From DRGT01 sp035685445 (lineage in GTDB: Archaea > Thermoproteota > Nitrososphaeria > Nitrososphaerales > Nitrosopumilaceae): a stretch of DNA of 13,878 nucleotides. Below, in pieces: positions 13,108-13,878 of the stretch. Below the pieces are notes generated by a model. That model saw only the letters and a list, made by a program, of their open reading frames with translations. It was not told the DNA's origin and made no database searches. The stretch spans positions 1 to 13,878 of the forward strand of contig DASSAK010000040.1 of NCBI GenBank assembly GCA_035685445.1, written 5' to 3'. The stretch's first letter is position 1. Each line of letters opens with the position of its first letter. Both the position numbers and the translations under genes were made by a program.

Positions 13108-13527
13108 TTAGTTGGTTGTATTTTCAATTAGTTTGTGTACGTTTTCCACAAGTGTTGGTACATTTTCAAAGTTTTCTAGAGTTAATAACAATAGATTTTC
13201 TTGATCAAGTGGTACTGTTAGCCTAATTAGTTTTTCATATACTGCCAACGCAAATTTACCTTTTCCAAGTTTGTATGATAATTTATGTCGATAATGCCAA
13301 GAATTTGCTGCTTCACGAAGTAATTTCGAAGTTTCATATTCGTTTAGATGGAGTGATATGCCTTCACGTGGAAATTTTGATGAAATTTCACCATATTTAT
13401 TGCAAATAGCGCCAAAACGAATAGAATTATCTAAATCAACAATTTTTTTGATGAGTTGTTCATTCTCAGAATGAATAGTGCCCAGCAATTCTTTATTATA
13501 ATCTACATTCGTTTTAAGTATATCCAA
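13108..13527 (-). CDS. Small soluble protein of unknown function, thaumarchaeal-type family
   Basis: A 139-residue soluble protein with no signal peptide or membrane helix. A helical N-terminus (1-33) is followed by a strand-turn-strand segment IRFGAICNKYGEIS at 36-49, helices around 63-84 (YETSKLLREAANSWHYRH), a KLGKGKFALAVYEKL segment at 86-100, then strands RLTVPL and NLLLLTLE (101-118) and a C-terminal helix. The pattern recalls small sensor or roadblock/profilin-like folds and a family I associate with Thaumarchaeota (possibly DUF6659), but I cannot verify this. The start is TTG at 13527; a TATA-like element (13542-13555, minus strand) about 22 bp upstream supports a leaderless mRNA from there. 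It is divergent from the secreted-protein gene. No function is proposed. Confidence 0.7.
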   Translation of the reverse strand: MDILKTNVDYNKELLGTIHSENEQLIKKIVDLDNSIRFGAICNKYGEISSKFPREGISLHLNEYETSKLLREAANSWHYRHKLSYKLGKGKFALAVYEKLIRLTVPLDQENLLLLTLENFENVPTLVENVHKLIENTTN

Positions 13528-13584
13528 CCCAATTATGCAGCTAGTTAATACTTACTATCAATTACTGAGCAAAAAAGTGGGTCA

Positions 13585-13595
13585 AATTATAAAAA
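13585..13595 (+). promoter_or_regulatory. TATA box for the secreted-protein gene
   Basis: AATTATAAAAA lies centred about 40 bp before the ATG at 13630. A transcription start about 25 bp downstream (near 13616) would give a leader of about 14 bases to the first ATG, or about 40 to the second in-frame ATG at 13657. Confidence 0.5.
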
Positions 13596-13629
13596 GATTG
13601 TTTTGTTCGATTGTCTGTAGATCTACTTT

Positions 13630-13878
13630 ATGGTTTTTCTATCACGTTGTAGTTCAATGATAAAGCTTGGGTATCCCCTCGCATTTTTAGTCCTTGTCTC
13701 TATGGTTATCCCAGCTTCTGCCCAAAATGTTTCAGATGAGGACGCAAAAATACGAGAGGAGATCCTAGCTTGTTTTGCAGAAGTTGATTCAAATGATGAA
13801 TTAACAGTTGCAGAAAAAACTGTTGCAAAACGTAATTGTGAGACAGATATTAACAATAAGTATAGTGAAATAAATAAC
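13630..13878 (+). CDS. Secreted protein with signal peptide (3' truncated by window edge)
   Basis: An ATG at 13630 opens a frame of 83 codons that reaches the window edge without a stop. The N-terminus is a clear Sec signal peptide: positive residues (R6, K12), a hydrophobic core at about 16-28, and a signal-peptidase site after IPASA31, before QNVSDED. An in-frame ATG at residue 10 (13657) would give a more typical 22-residue signal peptide and may be the true start. The visible mature part is charged and mostly helical, with two cysteines (C48, C70) spaced so they could form a disulfide outside the cell. A minus-strand open frame covers the same bases but lacks any supporting signal. The family is not recognised. 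Confidence 0.75.
   Translation, partial: MVFLSRCSSMIKLGYPLAFLVLVSMVIPASAQNVSDEDAKIREEILACFAEVDSNDELTVAEKTVAKRNCETDINNKYSEINN

Noticed and set aside
13623..13856. Minus-strand 77-codon open frame
   Set aside because: It is antisense to a plus-strand frame with a convincing signal peptide and a TATA box; the minus-strand product is serine/alanine-rich with no start signals.
1..13878. Replication origin suggested by clustered replication genes
   Set aside because: No orc1/cdc6 gene and no recognisable origin recognition boxes are seen; the GATC dyads alone do not support an origin.
1..13878. CRISPR array, insertion sequence, integrase or defence genes
   Set aside because: No regularly spaced long direct repeats, terminal inverted repeats, target duplications or transposase/nuclease motifs are visible; the tRNA has no adjacent integrase or duplicated 3' end.

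Overview
The window looks like a chromosomal segment of an AT-rich ammonia-oxidising thaumarchaeon (Nitrososphaerota), probably close to marine Nitrosopumilus/Nitrosarchaeum. Evidence seen here: archaeal-type information-processing genes (aIF6, clamp-loader small subunit, Gins23, a single MCM, Hel308), a Sulfolobus-like zinc-ferredoxin relative, archaeal TATA boxes placed about 25 bp before start codons (leaderless transcripts), many TTG starts, and extremely tight gene packing. The genus is inference; no rRNA or amo gene is present. I see no insertion sequence, CRISPR array, integrase or phage gene.

Layout. 1-136: the 3' end of an unidentified + strand gene, followed by two small inverted repeats. 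223-684: a four-helix membrane protein, whose end overlaps the convergent aIF6 gene (677-1342, -). 1469-2002: a dicluster ferredoxin behind a clear TATA box. 2073-2156: tRNA-Ser(UGA). 2158-3114 (-): replication factor C small subunit. A 122-bp divergent promoter region with three evenly spaced GATC dyads separates it from a run of seven + strand genes (3237-10824) in which every junction overlaps or has no gap: Gins23, MCM, Hel308, a MraY/WecA/Alg7-type polyprenyl-phosphate sugar-1-phosphate transferase, a HAD phosphatase, an ATP-grasp ligase and a two-helix membrane protein. Converging on it is a three-gene minus-strand operon, transcribed as ilvE-like aminotransferase (12948-12031), Gfo/Idh/MocA oxidoreductase (12030-11095) and Trm112-like protein (11098-10829). 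Then come a TTG-started protein of unknown function (13527-13108, -) and the first 83 codons of a secreted protein that runs off the window (13630-13878, +).

How it fits together. Gins23, MCM and RFC belong to the replisome and Hel308 acts at stalled forks, so 2158-7959 is a replication/fork-repair island read from a shared divergent promoter. The downstream genes (lipid-linked sugar transferase, phosphatase, ATP-grasp ligase) suggest envelope glycan or lipid-linked oligosaccharide synthesis. The convergent oxidoreductase may act on a sugar nucleotide, but its substrate cannot be read from sequence. The most distinctive observations are the 32-bp-spaced GATC dyads between rfcS and gins23, the unbroken coupling of helicase genes to surface-glycan-type genes, a ferredoxin that appears to have lost one zinc ligand, and a perfect inverted repeat just upstream of the aminotransferase promoter.
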